Below are positions 6,083 to 12,822 of a stretch of 16,094 nt of DNA, one piece after another. Positions within the stretch are counted from its first letter, which is position 1. Every line of letters begins with the position of its first letter. Source of the stretch: Frankiaceae bacterium (lineage in GTDB: Bacteria; Actinomycetota; Actinomycetes; Mycobacteriales; SCTD01); contig CANKBT010000022.1 in assembly GCA_947479995.1 (NCBI GenBank), forward strand, positions 1 to 16,094. Reading direction: 5' to 3'. The notes beneath the pieces were generated by a model, which saw nothing but the letters and a program-made list of their open reading frames with translations, had not been told where the DNA came from and did not search any database. A program made the position numbers and the translations under genes.

Positions 6083-7261
6083 GTGCGCCTGCCCACCCCC
6101 GCTCCCGGTCCCGACGCCGCGGTCGACTGGGTCGGCGCCCACCTCGGGCACCTGCTCGTCGACCCGCTGCGCGCGTCGGGCCTGCGCGGCGGGCAGGCGG
6201 CCGCCGACGCCGCGCTCGCGCAGCTCGACCTCACCGGCTACGCCCGCCGCCGCAGCCAGGTGCTGCCGGTGCCGCAGCGCGGGGCGAGCCGCATGTCGCC
6301 GTACGTCCGGCACGGCCTGCTGACGCTGCCGCAGCTGTGGGCCGCCGCGGGGGCGGCGCCCCCCGGCGACGCCCGCAAGTACCGCGACGAGCTGCTCTGG
6401 CAGGAGTACGCGCGCCACCTCTACGCCCGGCTCGGCACCGACCTGCGGCGGTCGCTGCGCACGGAGCCGCGCGTCACGGGCACCGGCGACCCCTGGCCGC
6501 GCGAGATGGCCTGCATGGCCTTCGCGCTCGACGAGCTGGAGGAGGACGGCTGGCTCGTCAACCAGGTGCGCATGTGGCTGGCCTCGCAGTGGACCGTGCG
6601 CGGCGGCCGCGACTGGCGCGAGGGCGAGGACCTGCTCTACCGCCAGCTGCTCGACGGCTCCCGCGCCGCCAACCGGCTCGGCTGGCAGTGGACCACCGGC
6701 GCCGGCTCGGCCAAGCCGTACGGCTTCTCGCGCTGGCAGGTCGAGAAGCGCGCGCCGCAGCTGTGCGCGCGATGCCCGCTGCAGGCCGCCTGCCCGGTGC
6801 AGGACTGGCCCGACAGCACGCCCGGCCCGCGCGTGCCCGAGCCCGACGCGCTCCGCGGCGGCGCCACCGACGGCGGCCCCGCCGCGCCCGAGGTGACCGG
6901 CGAGCCGGAGGCCGTCTGGCTCACCGCGGAGTCGCTCGGCAGCGAGGACCCCGCGCTGGCCGCGCACCCCGGGCTGCCCGCGGTCTTCGTCTTCGACGAG
7001 CCGCTGCTGCGCCGGCTGCGGCTGTCGTCGGTGCGCCTGGTCTTCCTCGCCGAGGCGCTCGCCGAGCTCGACGCGGAGGTGCACCTCGGCGACCCCGTGC
7101 AGGAGCTCGCGGGGCGGCGGCTGGCGGTGACGCACGCGCCCGTGCCGGGCTTCCGGCGGCGCAGCGCGCAGCTCGACGTCGTCGCCCGGCACCCGTGGCC
7201 GTGGCTGCGCCGCCCGGGCGCGGGGTCGCTGCGGTCGTTCAGCGCCTGGCGCGGGCGCTGA
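6083..7261 (+). CDS. Photolyase/cryptochrome-like flavoprotein with permuted domains and a four-Cys iron-sulfur-type set
   Basis: This encodes 392 aa from GTG 6083; an earlier in-frame ATG at 5957 would overlap the divergent gene's start and add a low-complexity leader. Residues about 30-245 match the FAD-binding half of photolyases: SPYVRHG (72-78), ELLWQEYARHL (103-113), GWLVNQVRMWLAS (156-168), DWREGE (177-182) and AANRLGWQW (195-203). N197 fits the Asn that contacts flavin N5, and W178 and W201 fit two electron-transfer tryptophans. C144, C228, C231 and C237 fall where iron-sulfur photolyases of the PhrB type hold 4Fe-4S ligands (KPY...CxxC...CP). Residues 277-392 (VWLTAES, AVFVFDEPLLRRL, HLGDPVQEL) resemble the Rossmann antenna domain normally found first. 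It is likely light-driven DNA repair or photosensing; the activity is unproven. Confidence 0.82.
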   Translation: MRLPTPAPGPDAAVDWVGAHLGHLLVDPLRASGLRGGQAAADAALAQLDLTGYARRRSQVLPVPQRGASRMSPYVRHGLLTLPQLWAAAGAAPPGDARKYRDELLWQEYARHLYARLGTDLRRSLRTEPRVTGTGDPWPREMACMAFALDELEEDGWLVNQVRMWLASQWTVRGGRDWREGEDLLYRQLLDGSRAANRLGWQWTTGAGSAKPYGFSRWQVEKRAPQLCARCPLQAACPVQDWPDSTPGPRVPEPDALRGGATDGGPAAPEVTGEPEAVWLTAESLGSEDPALAAHPGLPAVFVFDEPLLRRLRLSSVRLVFLAEALAELDAEVHLGDPVQELAGRRLAVTHAPVPGFRRRSAQLDVVARHPWPWLRRPGAGSLRSFSAWRGR

Positions 7262-7273
7262 GCGCTCAGGCCC
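7253..7273. terminator. Candidate bidirectional hairpin terminator spanning two convergent stops
   Basis: GGGC-(g)-CTGA / GCGC loop / TCAG-GCCC forms an 8-bp stem with one bulged base. It includes the perfect 12-bp palindrome CTGAGCGCTCAG (7258-7269), which contains the TGA of the upstream gene and the TCA (reverse TGA) of the convergent one. It could serve both transcripts. Confidence 0.45.
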
Positions 7274-7580
7274 GGCGGCGGACCGCCTCGTGCAGGTGCT
7301 CGGGCACCAGCGCGAGGTAGTCCTCGTGGTGCGCGATCCAGCCGGCGATGAACGAGCACTGCGGCACCACCTGCTCGTCGCGGGCGCGCGCGTCGTCGAG
7401 GGCCCCGCGGGCGAGCGCGCTGCCCACGCCCTGGCCCTCGAAGGCGTCGTCGACCTCGGTGTGCGTGAAGGCGACGCGGCCGTCGGCGCGCTGGTAGTAC
7501 GCCCAGCCGGCGTGCCGGCCGTCGACCGTCACCTCGTACGCGCTCTCGGCCGGGACGTCGCGGACCTCGGGGCTGCCCAT
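7266..7580 (-). CDS. Small GNAT-fold N-acetyltransferase (YjdJ/NATD1-like)
   Basis: This encodes 104 aa from ATG 7580. The compact single-domain form with FTHTEVDDAFEGQGVGSALARGAL (about 38-61) contains the acetyl-CoA loop EGQGVGSAL and the family's His-Thr-Glu-Val strand, followed by a Cys-Ser motif (PQCSFIAGWIAHHEDY), as in the YjdJ/NATD1 subfamily. The length is normal for this subgroup. These proteins bind acetyl-CoA in the cytosol; substrates are mostly unknown. It is transcribed alone, apparently from a leaderless promoter, and is divergent from the following helical protein. Confidence 0.9.
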   Translation of the reverse strand: MGSPEVRDVPAESAYEVTVDGRHAGWAYYQRADGRVAFTHTEVDDAFEGQGVGSALARGALDDARARDEQVVPQCSFIAGWIAHHEDYLALVPEHLHEAVRRRA

Positions 7581-7587
7581 GCCCGCG

Positions 7588-7593
7588 ACCGTA
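7588..7593 (-). promoter_or_regulatory. Candidate leaderless -10 box for the small GNAT gene
   Basis: On the minus strand TACGGT (TANNNT) is followed by 7 nt and then ATG 7580, with no Shine-Dalgarno in between. This spacing fits leaderless transcription. Confidence 0.5.
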
Positions 7594-7602
7594 CGCCGCG
7601 GT

Positions 7603-7614
7603 TGCCGCGCGGCA
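7603..7614. promoter_or_regulatory. Perfect 12-bp palindrome in a divergent promoter gap
   Basis: TGCCGCGCGGCA is its own reverse complement. It lies 10 bp upstream of the candidate -10 box of the small GNAT gene, over its spacer/-35 region, and 19 bp before GTG 7634. It could be a repressor site, or chance in GC-rich DNA. Confidence 0.3.
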
Positions 7615-7633
7615 GCCGGGGAACCGCCCCCTC

Positions 7634-8065
7634 GTGAGCGACCACATCCGGCCGGAGGGCGTCAGCGACGCGCTCGTCGAGGCCACCGGCACCCTGTCCG
7701 AGGCGTACGAGTACCTCATCCGCGCCCGCGGCCACGTCTACTCCGCGCACCAGCTCATCGGGCGCGTCGACATCCTCGCGGGCGAGGCGGCCGACCAGCT
7801 CGAGGCCGCCGGCGCGGTCGAGCAGGCCGAGCGCCTGCGCCGCGAGGTGGTGGGCCGCAACGTGCTCACCGGGCGCTGGACGTTCCAGATGGTCGAGGAG
7901 TTCGACGCGACCTACTACCGCGTCTTCGAGGACGCCGAGCGGCGGGTGCGCGACGAGCTGCTCGGCGGCAAGCGGCACGTCTACGAGTCCGAGATGAAGG
8001 ACGATCGGCGCACCGACGGCGAGCAGGGGCACGAGCGGCGCCCCGGCGACGCGCCCGGCGCCTAG
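7634..8065 (+). CDS. Conserved helical protein of unknown function
   Basis: This encodes 143 aa from GTG 7634. Residues 10-115 are predicted almost entirely helical, with a regular hydrophobic pattern: EAYEYLIRARGHVYSAHQL, GRVDILAGEAADQL, and a central VVGRNVLTGRWTFQMVEEFD. The last 25 residues are charged and probably disordered. I recall similar proteins in other actinomycetes with the GRWTFQ-VEE core, but no assigned function. There is no membrane segment and no catalytic signature. The Shine-Dalgarno is weak. The stop overlaps that of the convergent oxidoreductase in a shared CTAG (8062-8065). Confidence 0.8.
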   Translation: MSDHIRPEGVSDALVEATGTLSEAYEYLIRARGHVYSAHQLIGRVDILAGEAADQLEAAGAVEQAERLRREVVGRNVLTGRWTFQMVEEFDATYYRVFEDAERRVRDELLGGKRHVYESEMKDDRRTDGEQGHERRPGDAPGA

Positions 8066-9213
8066 ACGACGTTGCGCTCGGGCCGCCGGTCGTCGGCGGC
8101 GAAGCGCTCGACCGACAGCTCGGCGACGTCGACGACGGGCGGGCGGCGCAGCACCAGGTCGCGCACCACCTCGCCGACCGCCGGGCCCATGAGGAAGCCG
8201 TGGCCGGAGAAGCCGGTGGCGTAGAGCAGCCGGTCGACGCCGCGCGCCTCGCCGATGAGCGCGTTGTGGTCGGGCGTCACCTCGTACAGCCCGGCCCAGC
8301 CGCCGGTCAGCCCGGCCTCCGCGAGCGCCGGGGCGCGGCGCTCGACCGCCGCGCCGAGCCGGGGCAGCCAGGCGTCCGAGCGCTCGAGCCGGAAGCCCGG
8401 CTCCTCGTCCGGGTCGCTCATGCCGAGCAGCAGGCCGCGGCCCTCGCGGTGGGAGTAGAACGACGACGAGAAGTCGATCGTGAAGGGCAGGTGCTCCGGC
8501 AGCCCCTCCACCGGGCCGGTGAGCAGCACCTGCCGGCGCAGCGGCACGACCGGCAGGTCGACGCCCGCGGAGGCGGCCACGCCGGCCGACCAGGCGCCCG
8601 CCGCGACGACGACCGTCCGGGTCGCCACGGTGCCGGCGCTCGTGCGCACGCCGCGCACCTCGCCGTCGACCACCTCGATGCCGGTGACGGCGCAGTGCGG
8701 GCGCAGCACCGCGCCGAGGCGGCGGGCCGCGGTGGCGTAGCCGAGCACGACCGACTCCGGCGTGCAGTGCCCCGCCGTCGGCGACCAGGCCGCGGCCAGC
8801 AGGCCCTCGGTCGACACCAGCGGCGACAGCGCGCGGGCCTCCTCGGGGCCGAGCATGCGGCCGGGCACGCCGAGCTCGGCCTGGAGCGCGAGGGCGGCGG
8901 CCATGTGGTCGACGTCGGCCGGGTCGTCGAGCAGGAACAGGTAGCCGACGGTGCGCAGGTCGACCTCCTGCCCCGGCCGCGCGCCGAAGGCGGCGAAGGC
9001 CTCGAGGCTGCGCCGGCCGAGCTCGACGTTCACCGGGTCGGAGAACATCGCCCGCACGCCGCCCGCGGCGCGGCACGTCGACCCGCCGCCGAGCGGGCCG
9101 CTGTCGAGCAGCAGCACGTCGCCCACGCCCGCCTCGGCCAGGTGGAAGGCCGTGCTCGTGCCGATGACGCCCCCGCCGACGACGACGACCTCGGCGCGCG
9201 CCGGCAGGCTCAC
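8062..9213 (-). CDS. FAD-dependent oxidoreductase of the DAO family (sarcosine/glycine/proline oxidase-like)
   Basis: This encodes 383 aa from GTG 9213. The N-terminal dinucleotide-binding loop is VVVVGGGVIGTSTAFHLAEAG (9-29), with an acidic LLLD strand end; GGGSTCRAAGGVR follows as the second FAD contact. The C-terminal family motif is VTPDHNALIG then ATGFSGHGFLMGPAVGE, typical of sarcosine oxidase beta-like and amino-acid-dehydrogenase members. It should oxidise a secondary amine or amino acid, passing electrons to O2 or a carrier; the substrate cannot be read. The start is fixed by a GTGA overlap with the MarR stop, so the enzyme is translationally coupled to, and probably controlled by, that regulator. 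Confidence 0.92.
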   Translation of the reverse strand: MSLPARAEVVVVGGGVIGTSTAFHLAEAGVGDVLLLDSGPLGGGSTCRAAGGVRAMFSDPVNVELGRRSLEAFAAFGARPGQEVDLRTVGYLFLLDDPADVDHMAAALALQAELGVPGRMLGPEEARALSPLVSTEGLLAAAWSPTAGHCTPESVVLGYATAARRLGAVLRPHCAVTGIEVVDGEVRGVRTSAGTVATRTVVVAAGAWSAGVAASAGVDLPVVPLRRQVLLTGPVEGLPEHLPFTIDFSSSFYSHREGRGLLLGMSDPDEEPGFRLERSDAWLPRLGAAVERRAPALAEAGLTGGWAGLYEVTPDHNALIGEARGVDRLLYATGFSGHGFLMGPAVGEVVRDLVLRRPPVVDVAELSVERFAADDRRPERNVV

Positions 9214-9686
9214 GGGGCGGCGCTGCGCAGCGGGCCGGTGATCCGCGACAGCAGGTCGGTCAGGCGCGCGACGTCGTCCGGCCCGAGGTCGGCGAAGACC
9301 CGGCGCCGCACCTCGGCGGCGTGCCCGGGCGCGACCGCCTCGACGGCGCGCAGGCCCTCGTCGGTGAGCGTCGCGAGCTGCCCGCGGCCGTCGTCCGGGC
9401 TCGGCCGCCGCTCGACCCAGCCGCGCTGCTCCAGCGCGCGCACCGCGTGCGAGAGCCGGCTGGGGGAGACGCTCGTGGTGCGCGCGAGCGCCGACATGCG
9501 CAGCGTGCGCTCGGGGGCCTCGCTGAGCATCGCCAGCATCATGTAGTGCACGTGCGGCAGGCCCGCCTCGTCCTGCAGCTGGCGGTCGAGCGCGGCCGGC
9601 AGCAGCGTGAGCAGCGCGGCCAGCTCGCGCCAGGCGCGCTGCTGGTCGTCGTCGAGCCACACCGGCTCGCCCGCCTCCTGCGCCAC
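9210..9686 (-). CDS. MarR-family transcriptional regulator
   Basis: This encodes 158 aa from GTG 9686. A winged helix-turn-helix occupies residues 45-115: MSALARTTSVSPSRLSHAV (64-82) contains the recognition helix, and RRPSPDDGRGQLATLT (93-108) is the beta wing with the family's DxR-type hairpin. Flanking helices (12-40, 118-155) would form the dimer interface. It is first in a two-gene unit with the FAD oxidoreductase (4-nt overlap), so autoregulation together with control of that enzyme by a small-molecule ligand is the likely role. The 38-bp gap to the divergent small membrane gene is the obvious operator site, although no clear palindrome is seen there. Confidence 0.95.
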   Translation of the reverse strand: MAQEAGEPVWLDDDQQRAWRELAALLTLLPAALDRQLQDEAGLPHVHYMMLAMLSEAPERTLRMSALARTTSVSPSRLSHAVRALEQRGWVERRPSPDDGRGQLATLTDEGLRAVEAVAPGHAAEVRRRVFADLGPDDVARLTDLLSRITGPLRSAAP

Positions 9687-9692
9687 GGGTCG

Positions 9693-9698
9693 AGGCTA
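9693..9698 (-). promoter_or_regulatory. Candidate leaderless -10 box for the MarR gene
   Basis: On the minus strand TAGCCT (TANNNT) is followed by CGACCC and GTG 9686, a 6-nt gap with no Shine-Dalgarno. Confidence 0.5.
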
Positions 9699-9712
9699 GT
9701 GGCGCGCGCTGG

Positions 9713-9718
9713 CAGACT
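9713..9718 (+). promoter_or_regulatory. Candidate leaderless -10 box for the small membrane protein gene
   Basis: CAGACT, then GGCCCG, then GTG 9725. It nearly duplicates the arrangement before the photolyase-like gene (CAGGAT-GGCCCG-GTG) but matches only the A2 and T6 positions of TANNNT. Confidence 0.35.
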
Positions 9719-9724
9719 GGCCCG

Positions 9725-9955
9725 GTGACGCGCGCCGAACGCCTGCACCACCTGGCCCGCCGGCGCCCCGGCCCGCTCGGCACGGCGCTGCGACCGCTCG
9801 TGTTCGTGGCCGTCGGCCTGGCGCTGCTGCTCTACTTCCTCGGCGTCATGCTGCTCGCCTTCGTCGCGGTGGCCATGTCGACCGTGCGGCTCGTGCTCAC
9901 CGCGCCGGGCGCGCTGCTCGGCCGGGTGCTGCGCCGCCCGTCGCCCCTATCCTGA
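9725..9955 (+). CDS. Small membrane protein, unknown function
   Basis: This encodes 76 aa from GTG 9725. A basic N-terminus (TRAERLHHLARRRPG) is followed by one long or two closely spaced hydrophobic helices at residues 24-52 and ends in a basic tail (GRVLRRPSPLS). It is divergent from the MarR regulator and ends 5 nt before prfC, with the prfC -10 box overlapping its last codons. Hydropathy and the promoter-like sequence in front support a real gene; no family is recognised. Confidence 0.6.
   Translation: MTRAERLHHLARRRPGPLGTALRPLVFVAVGLALLLYFLGVMLLAFVAVAMSTVRLVLTAPGALLGRVLRRPSPLS
9948..9953 (+). promoter_or_regulatory. Candidate leaderless -10 box for prfC
   Basis: TATCCT (TANNNT) is followed by GAAGGGC and GTG 9961. 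The GAAGGG is only 1 nt from the start, too close for a normal Shine-Dalgarno, so leaderless initiation is more likely. The box lies inside the end of the preceding small gene. Confidence 0.5.
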
Positions 9956-9960
9956 AGGGC

Positions 9961-11580
9961 GTGACGACGGTCGAGCGCGCTCCTGCCGGCAGTGCCGGCA
10001 ATGCCGGCAGCGCCGGGGCCGAGGCCGCGCGCCGCCGGACCTTCGCGGTCATCAGCCACCCCGACGCCGGCAAGTCGACGCTCACCGAGGCGCTGGCGCT
10101 GCACGCGCGCGTCATCCAGGAGGCCGGCGCCATCCACGGCAAGGCGGGGCGCAAGAGCACCGTCTCGGACTGGATGGACATGGAGAAGGCGCGCGGCATC
10201 TCCATCAGCTCCGCCGCGCTGCAGTTCGGCTACGACGGCACCGTCGTCAACCTCGTCGACACCCCGGGCCACGCCGACTTCTCCGAGGACACCTACCGCG
10301 TGCTCGCCGCGGTCGACAGCGCGGTGATGCTGCTCGACGCCGCGAAGGGCCTCGAGCCGCAGACGATGAAGCTGTTCGACGTCTGCCGGCACCGCGGCAT
10401 CCCGGTCATCACGGTCGTCAACAAGTGGGACCGCCCCGGGCTCGAGGCGCTCCAGCTCATGGACGAGATCCGCGACCGCACCGGCCTGGAGCCGACGCCG
10501 CTCACGTGGCCGGTCGGCATCGCCGGCGACTTCCGCGGGGTGCTCGACCGCCGCACCGGCGACTTCGTCCGGTTCACCCGCACCGCCGGCGGCGCGACCG
10601 TCGCCCCCGAGGAGCGGGTGCCGGCCGAGGCCGCCGCCGCGCGCGAGGGCGAGGCCTGGACGACCGCCGTCGAGGAGAGCGAGCTGCTCGAGGCGATGGG
10701 CCAGGTGCACGACCAGGAGGCCTTCCTCGCCGGGGCGACGACGCCGGTGCTGTTCGGCTCCGCGGTGCTCAACTTCGGCGTCGGCCAGCTGCTCGACGTG
10801 CTCGTGCAGCTCGCGCCCGCCCCGGCGCCGCGCGAGGACGCCAAGGGCGAGCCGCGCGACCTCGACGCGCCGTTCAGCGCCTTCGTGTTCAAGATCCAGG
10901 CCGGCATGGACACGCAGCACCGCGACCGCCTGGCCTACGTCCGGGTCTGCTCGGGCGTCTTCGAGCGCGGGACCGTCGTGACCCACGCGGCCACCGGCAA
11001 GCCGTTCGCGACCAAGTACGCGCAGCAGGTGTTCGGCCGCGACCGCGAGACGGTCGACACGGCCTTCCCCGGCGACGTCGTCGGCCTGGTCAACGCCAAC
11101 GCCCTGCGCGTCGGCGACAGCCTCTACGTCGAGCGCCCCGTCGCCTACCCGGAGATCCCGAGCTTCGCGCCCGAGCACTTCGCGGTCTGCCGCGCCGAGG
11201 ACTCCGGCCGCTACAAGCAGTTCCGCCGCGGCATCGAGCAGCTGGCGCAGGAGGGCACCGTGCAGGTGCTGCGCAGCGACCTGCGCGGCGACCAGGCGCC
11301 GGTGCTCGCCGCCGTCGGCCCGATGCAGTTCGAGGTGGCGCAGCACCGCATGGGCGGCGAGTTCGGCGCGCCCGTGCGGCTGGACCACCTGCCGTACTCG
11401 CTCGCGCGGCTCACCGACCGCGAGACGGCCAAGCGGCTCGTCGGCCAGAGCGGCGTCGAGGTGCTCGAGCGCAGCGACGGCGAGCTGCTCGCGCTGTTCG
11501 CCGACAAGTGGCGGCTCTCGCGCGTCGAGCGCGACCTGCCCGACGCCTTCCTCGTGCCGCTGGTGGCAGCGACCTCCTAG
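9961..11580 (+). CDS. prfC: Peptide chain release factor 3 (RF3, class II GTPase)
   Basis: This encodes 539 aa, the normal RF3 length, from GTG 9961. The GTPase motifs are G1 SHPDAGKST (32-40), a switch I region ending RGISISSA (78-85), G3 DTPGH (100-104) and G4 NKWD (154-157). Beyond the GTPase domain are the beta-barrel part (AFVFKIQAGMD, RDRLAYVRVCSG) and the RF3-specific C-terminal domain (VGPMQFEVAQHRM). RF3 uses GTP to recycle RF1/RF2 from the ribosome after peptide release. The N-terminus is about 12 residues longer than in E. coli and contains an AGS/AGN/AGS repeat encoded by a DNA repeat (9984-10009). It is followed 16 nt later by the GlgC-like gene. Confidence 0.97.
   Translation: MTTVERAPAGSAGNAGSAGAEAARRRTFAVISHPDAGKSTLTEALALHARVIQEAGAIHGKAGRKSTVSDWMDMEKARGISISSAALQFGYDGTVVNLVDTPGHADFSEDTYRVLAAVDSAVMLLDAAKGLEPQTMKLFDVCRHRGIPVITVVNKWDRPGLEALQLMDEIRDRTGLEPTPLTWPVGIAGDFRGVLDRRTGDFVRFTRTAGGATVAPEERVPAEAAAAREGEAWTTAVEESELLEAMGQVHDQEAFLAGATTPVLFGSAVLNFGVGQLLDVLVQLAPAPAPREDAKGEPRDLDAPFSAFVFKIQAGMDTQHRDRLAYVRVCSGVFERGTVVTHAATGKPFATKYAQQVFGRDRETVDTAFPGDVVGLVNANALRVGDSLYVERPVAYPEIPSFAPEHFAVCRAEDSGRYKQFRRGIEQLAQEGTVQVLRSDLRGDQAPVLAAVGPMQFEVAQHRMGGEFGAPVRLDHLPYSLARLTDRETAKRLVGQSGVEVLERSDGELLALFADKWRLSRVERDLPDAFLVPLVAATS
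9984..10009. repeat. Three TGCCGGCA palindromes at 9-bp period inside the prfC start
   Basis: Perfect 8-bp palindromes TGCCGGCA at 9984-9991, 9993-10000 and 10002-10009 are separated by single bases. They encode the Ala-Gly-Ser/Asn repeat of the RF3 N-terminal extension. Confidence 0.85.
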
Positions 11581-11596
11581 CGGGCAGGAGCGGGGC

Positions 11597-12769
11597 ATGG
11601 CCCGCCCCCGCACGCTCGCCCTCGTCCTCGCCGGTGGCAAGGGCGGTCGTCTCGAGTCGCTCACCACCGTGCGGGCCAAGCCCGCCGTGCCGTACGGCGG
11701 GCACCACCGCCTCGTCGACGTGTCGCTGTCGAACTGCGCGCACTCCGGCATCGACGAGGTGTGGGTGTCGGTGCAGCACAACCCGGTGTCGCTGGGCGAG
11801 CACCTGGCCAACGGCCGGCCGTGGGACCTCGACCGCAACCGCGGCGGCATGCTCGTGCTGCACCCGCGCACGACCGGCGAGGGCCGGGACGGCTGGTCGA
11901 GCGGCACCGCCGACGGGCTGCTGCGCGACGCCGACCTCATCCGCGGCGCGGGCGCCGACGCGCTCGTCGTCGTCAGCGCGGACGCGGTCTACCGGCTCGA
12001 CTACGCCGCGGTCGTCGAGGAGCACCGCGCGAGCGGCGCGCTCGTGACGATGGTGACGACGCGCGTCGACCCGGCGGACGCCGGGCGCTACGGCGTCGTG
12101 CAGGTGGAGGACGGCCGCGTCGTCGACTACGCCCTCAAGCCCGACGACCCGCAGGGCGACCTGGTCTGCAACGAGGTCTTCGTCTTCGACCCGCTGCCGG
12201 TGCTCGAGCTCCTCGAGGAGCTGGCCGCCGACGCGGGCGAGGACGGGCTGCAGGACCTCGGGCACGGCCTGCTGCCCGCGCTCGTCGCGCGCGGGCAGGC
12301 CCGCGAGCACCGCTTCGAGGGCTACTGGCGCGACGTCGGCACGCTCGACGCCTACCACTCCTCGCACATGGAGCTGCTCGGCGCCGACCCGGCGTTCCGG
12401 CTCGACGAGGACGGCTGGCCGGTGCTCACCCGCGGCGGCAAGCGCGGCCCGTCGCGGCTGCTCACCGGCGCGGAGGTCGACGACGTGCTGCTCTCGCCCT
12501 CGACCACGGTCGCGGGGCGCGTCGAGCGGTCGGTGCTCTCGCCCGGCGTCGTCGTCGAGGCCGGCGCGGTGGTCCGCGACAGCGTGCTGCTGCACGACAC
12601 CGTCGTGCGGTCCGGCGCGACGGTGACGCGCGCGGTGCTCGACGCCGAGGTGGTCGTCGAGGGCGGCGCCGAGGTCGGGGCGCCGGACGGCGAGCTGGTG
12701 CTGGTCGGCTTCGGCGAGCACGTGCGCGGCCGCCTCGCGCCGGGCGCGCGCCAGCCGTCACCCGGCTGA
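11597..12769 (+). CDS. GlgC-like glucose-1-phosphate adenylyltransferase family protein
   Basis: This encodes 390 aa from ATG 11597, with AGGAG about 8 nt upstream. The nucleotidyltransferase signature is LVLAGGKGGRLESLTTVRAK (9-28), followed by PAVPYGGHHRLVDVSLSNC. SSGTADGLL, SADAVYRLDY and YWRDVGTLDAY match ADP-glucose pyrophosphorylases. The C-terminus (around 295-375) has the spaced small/hydrophobic pattern of a left-handed beta-helix (SVLSPGVVVEAGAVVRDSVLL). The family makes ADP-glucose from glucose-1-phosphate and ATP for glycogen or maltose-1-phosphate synthesis. The sequence departs from ordinary GlgC in several blocks (HNPVSLGEHL in place of the usual YKSHSL), so it may be a paralogue with another nucleotide or sugar. 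No other glycogen gene is nearby. Confidence 0.85.
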   Translation: MARPRTLALVLAGGKGGRLESLTTVRAKPAVPYGGHHRLVDVSLSNCAHSGIDEVWVSVQHNPVSLGEHLANGRPWDLDRNRGGMLVLHPRTTGEGRDGWSSGTADGLLRDADLIRGAGADALVVVSADAVYRLDYAAVVEEHRASGALVTMVTTRVDPADAGRYGVVQVEDGRVVDYALKPDDPQGDLVCNEVFVFDPLPVLELLEELAADAGEDGLQDLGHGLLPALVARGQAREHRFEGYWRDVGTLDAYHSSHMELLGADPAFRLDEDGWPVLTRGGKRGPSRLLTGAEVDDVLLSPSTTVAGRVERSVLSPGVVVEAGAVVRDSVLLHDTVVRSGATVTRAVLDAEVVVEGGAEVGAPDGELVLVGFGEHVRGRLAPGARQPSPG

Positions 12770-12782
12770 CACGCGGCGCCGC

Positions 12783-12788
12783 TAGGGT
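12783..12788 (+). promoter_or_regulatory. Candidate leaderless -10 box for the leader ORF/antiporter unit
   Basis: TAGGGT (TANNNT) lies 7 nt before GTG 12796, the same spacing as at prfC. A CTGACA at 12766-12771 is only 11 bp from it, too close to be its -35. Confidence 0.5.
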
Positions 12789-12795
12789 CCGCCCT

Positions 12796-12822
12796 GTGAG
12801 CTCCCTGCTGCGCGGGCGCTGA
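12796..12822 (+). CDS. 8-codon leader ORF directly before the antiporter
   Basis: GTG AGC TCC CTG CTG CGC GGG CGC TGA encodes fMet-Ser-Ser-Leu-Leu-Arg-Gly-Arg. The stop TGA (12820-12822) directly abuts the antiporter GTG (12823). The antiporter has no usable Shine-Dalgarno in this stretch, so reinitiation after this short ORF is a reasonable reading. It is too short for codon statistics; confidence rests on the promoter spacing in front and the zero-gap junction behind. Confidence 0.45.
   Translation: MSSLLRGR

Noticed and set aside
9687..9724. A MarR operator palindrome in the divergent gap
   Set aside because: No inverted repeat longer than a short GCGCGC run is present, so a specific site cannot be supported.
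12766..12771. CTGACA as the -35 box of the leader ORF/antiporter promoter
   Set aside because: The spacer to TAGGGT would be 11 bp, well short of the usual 16-18 bp.
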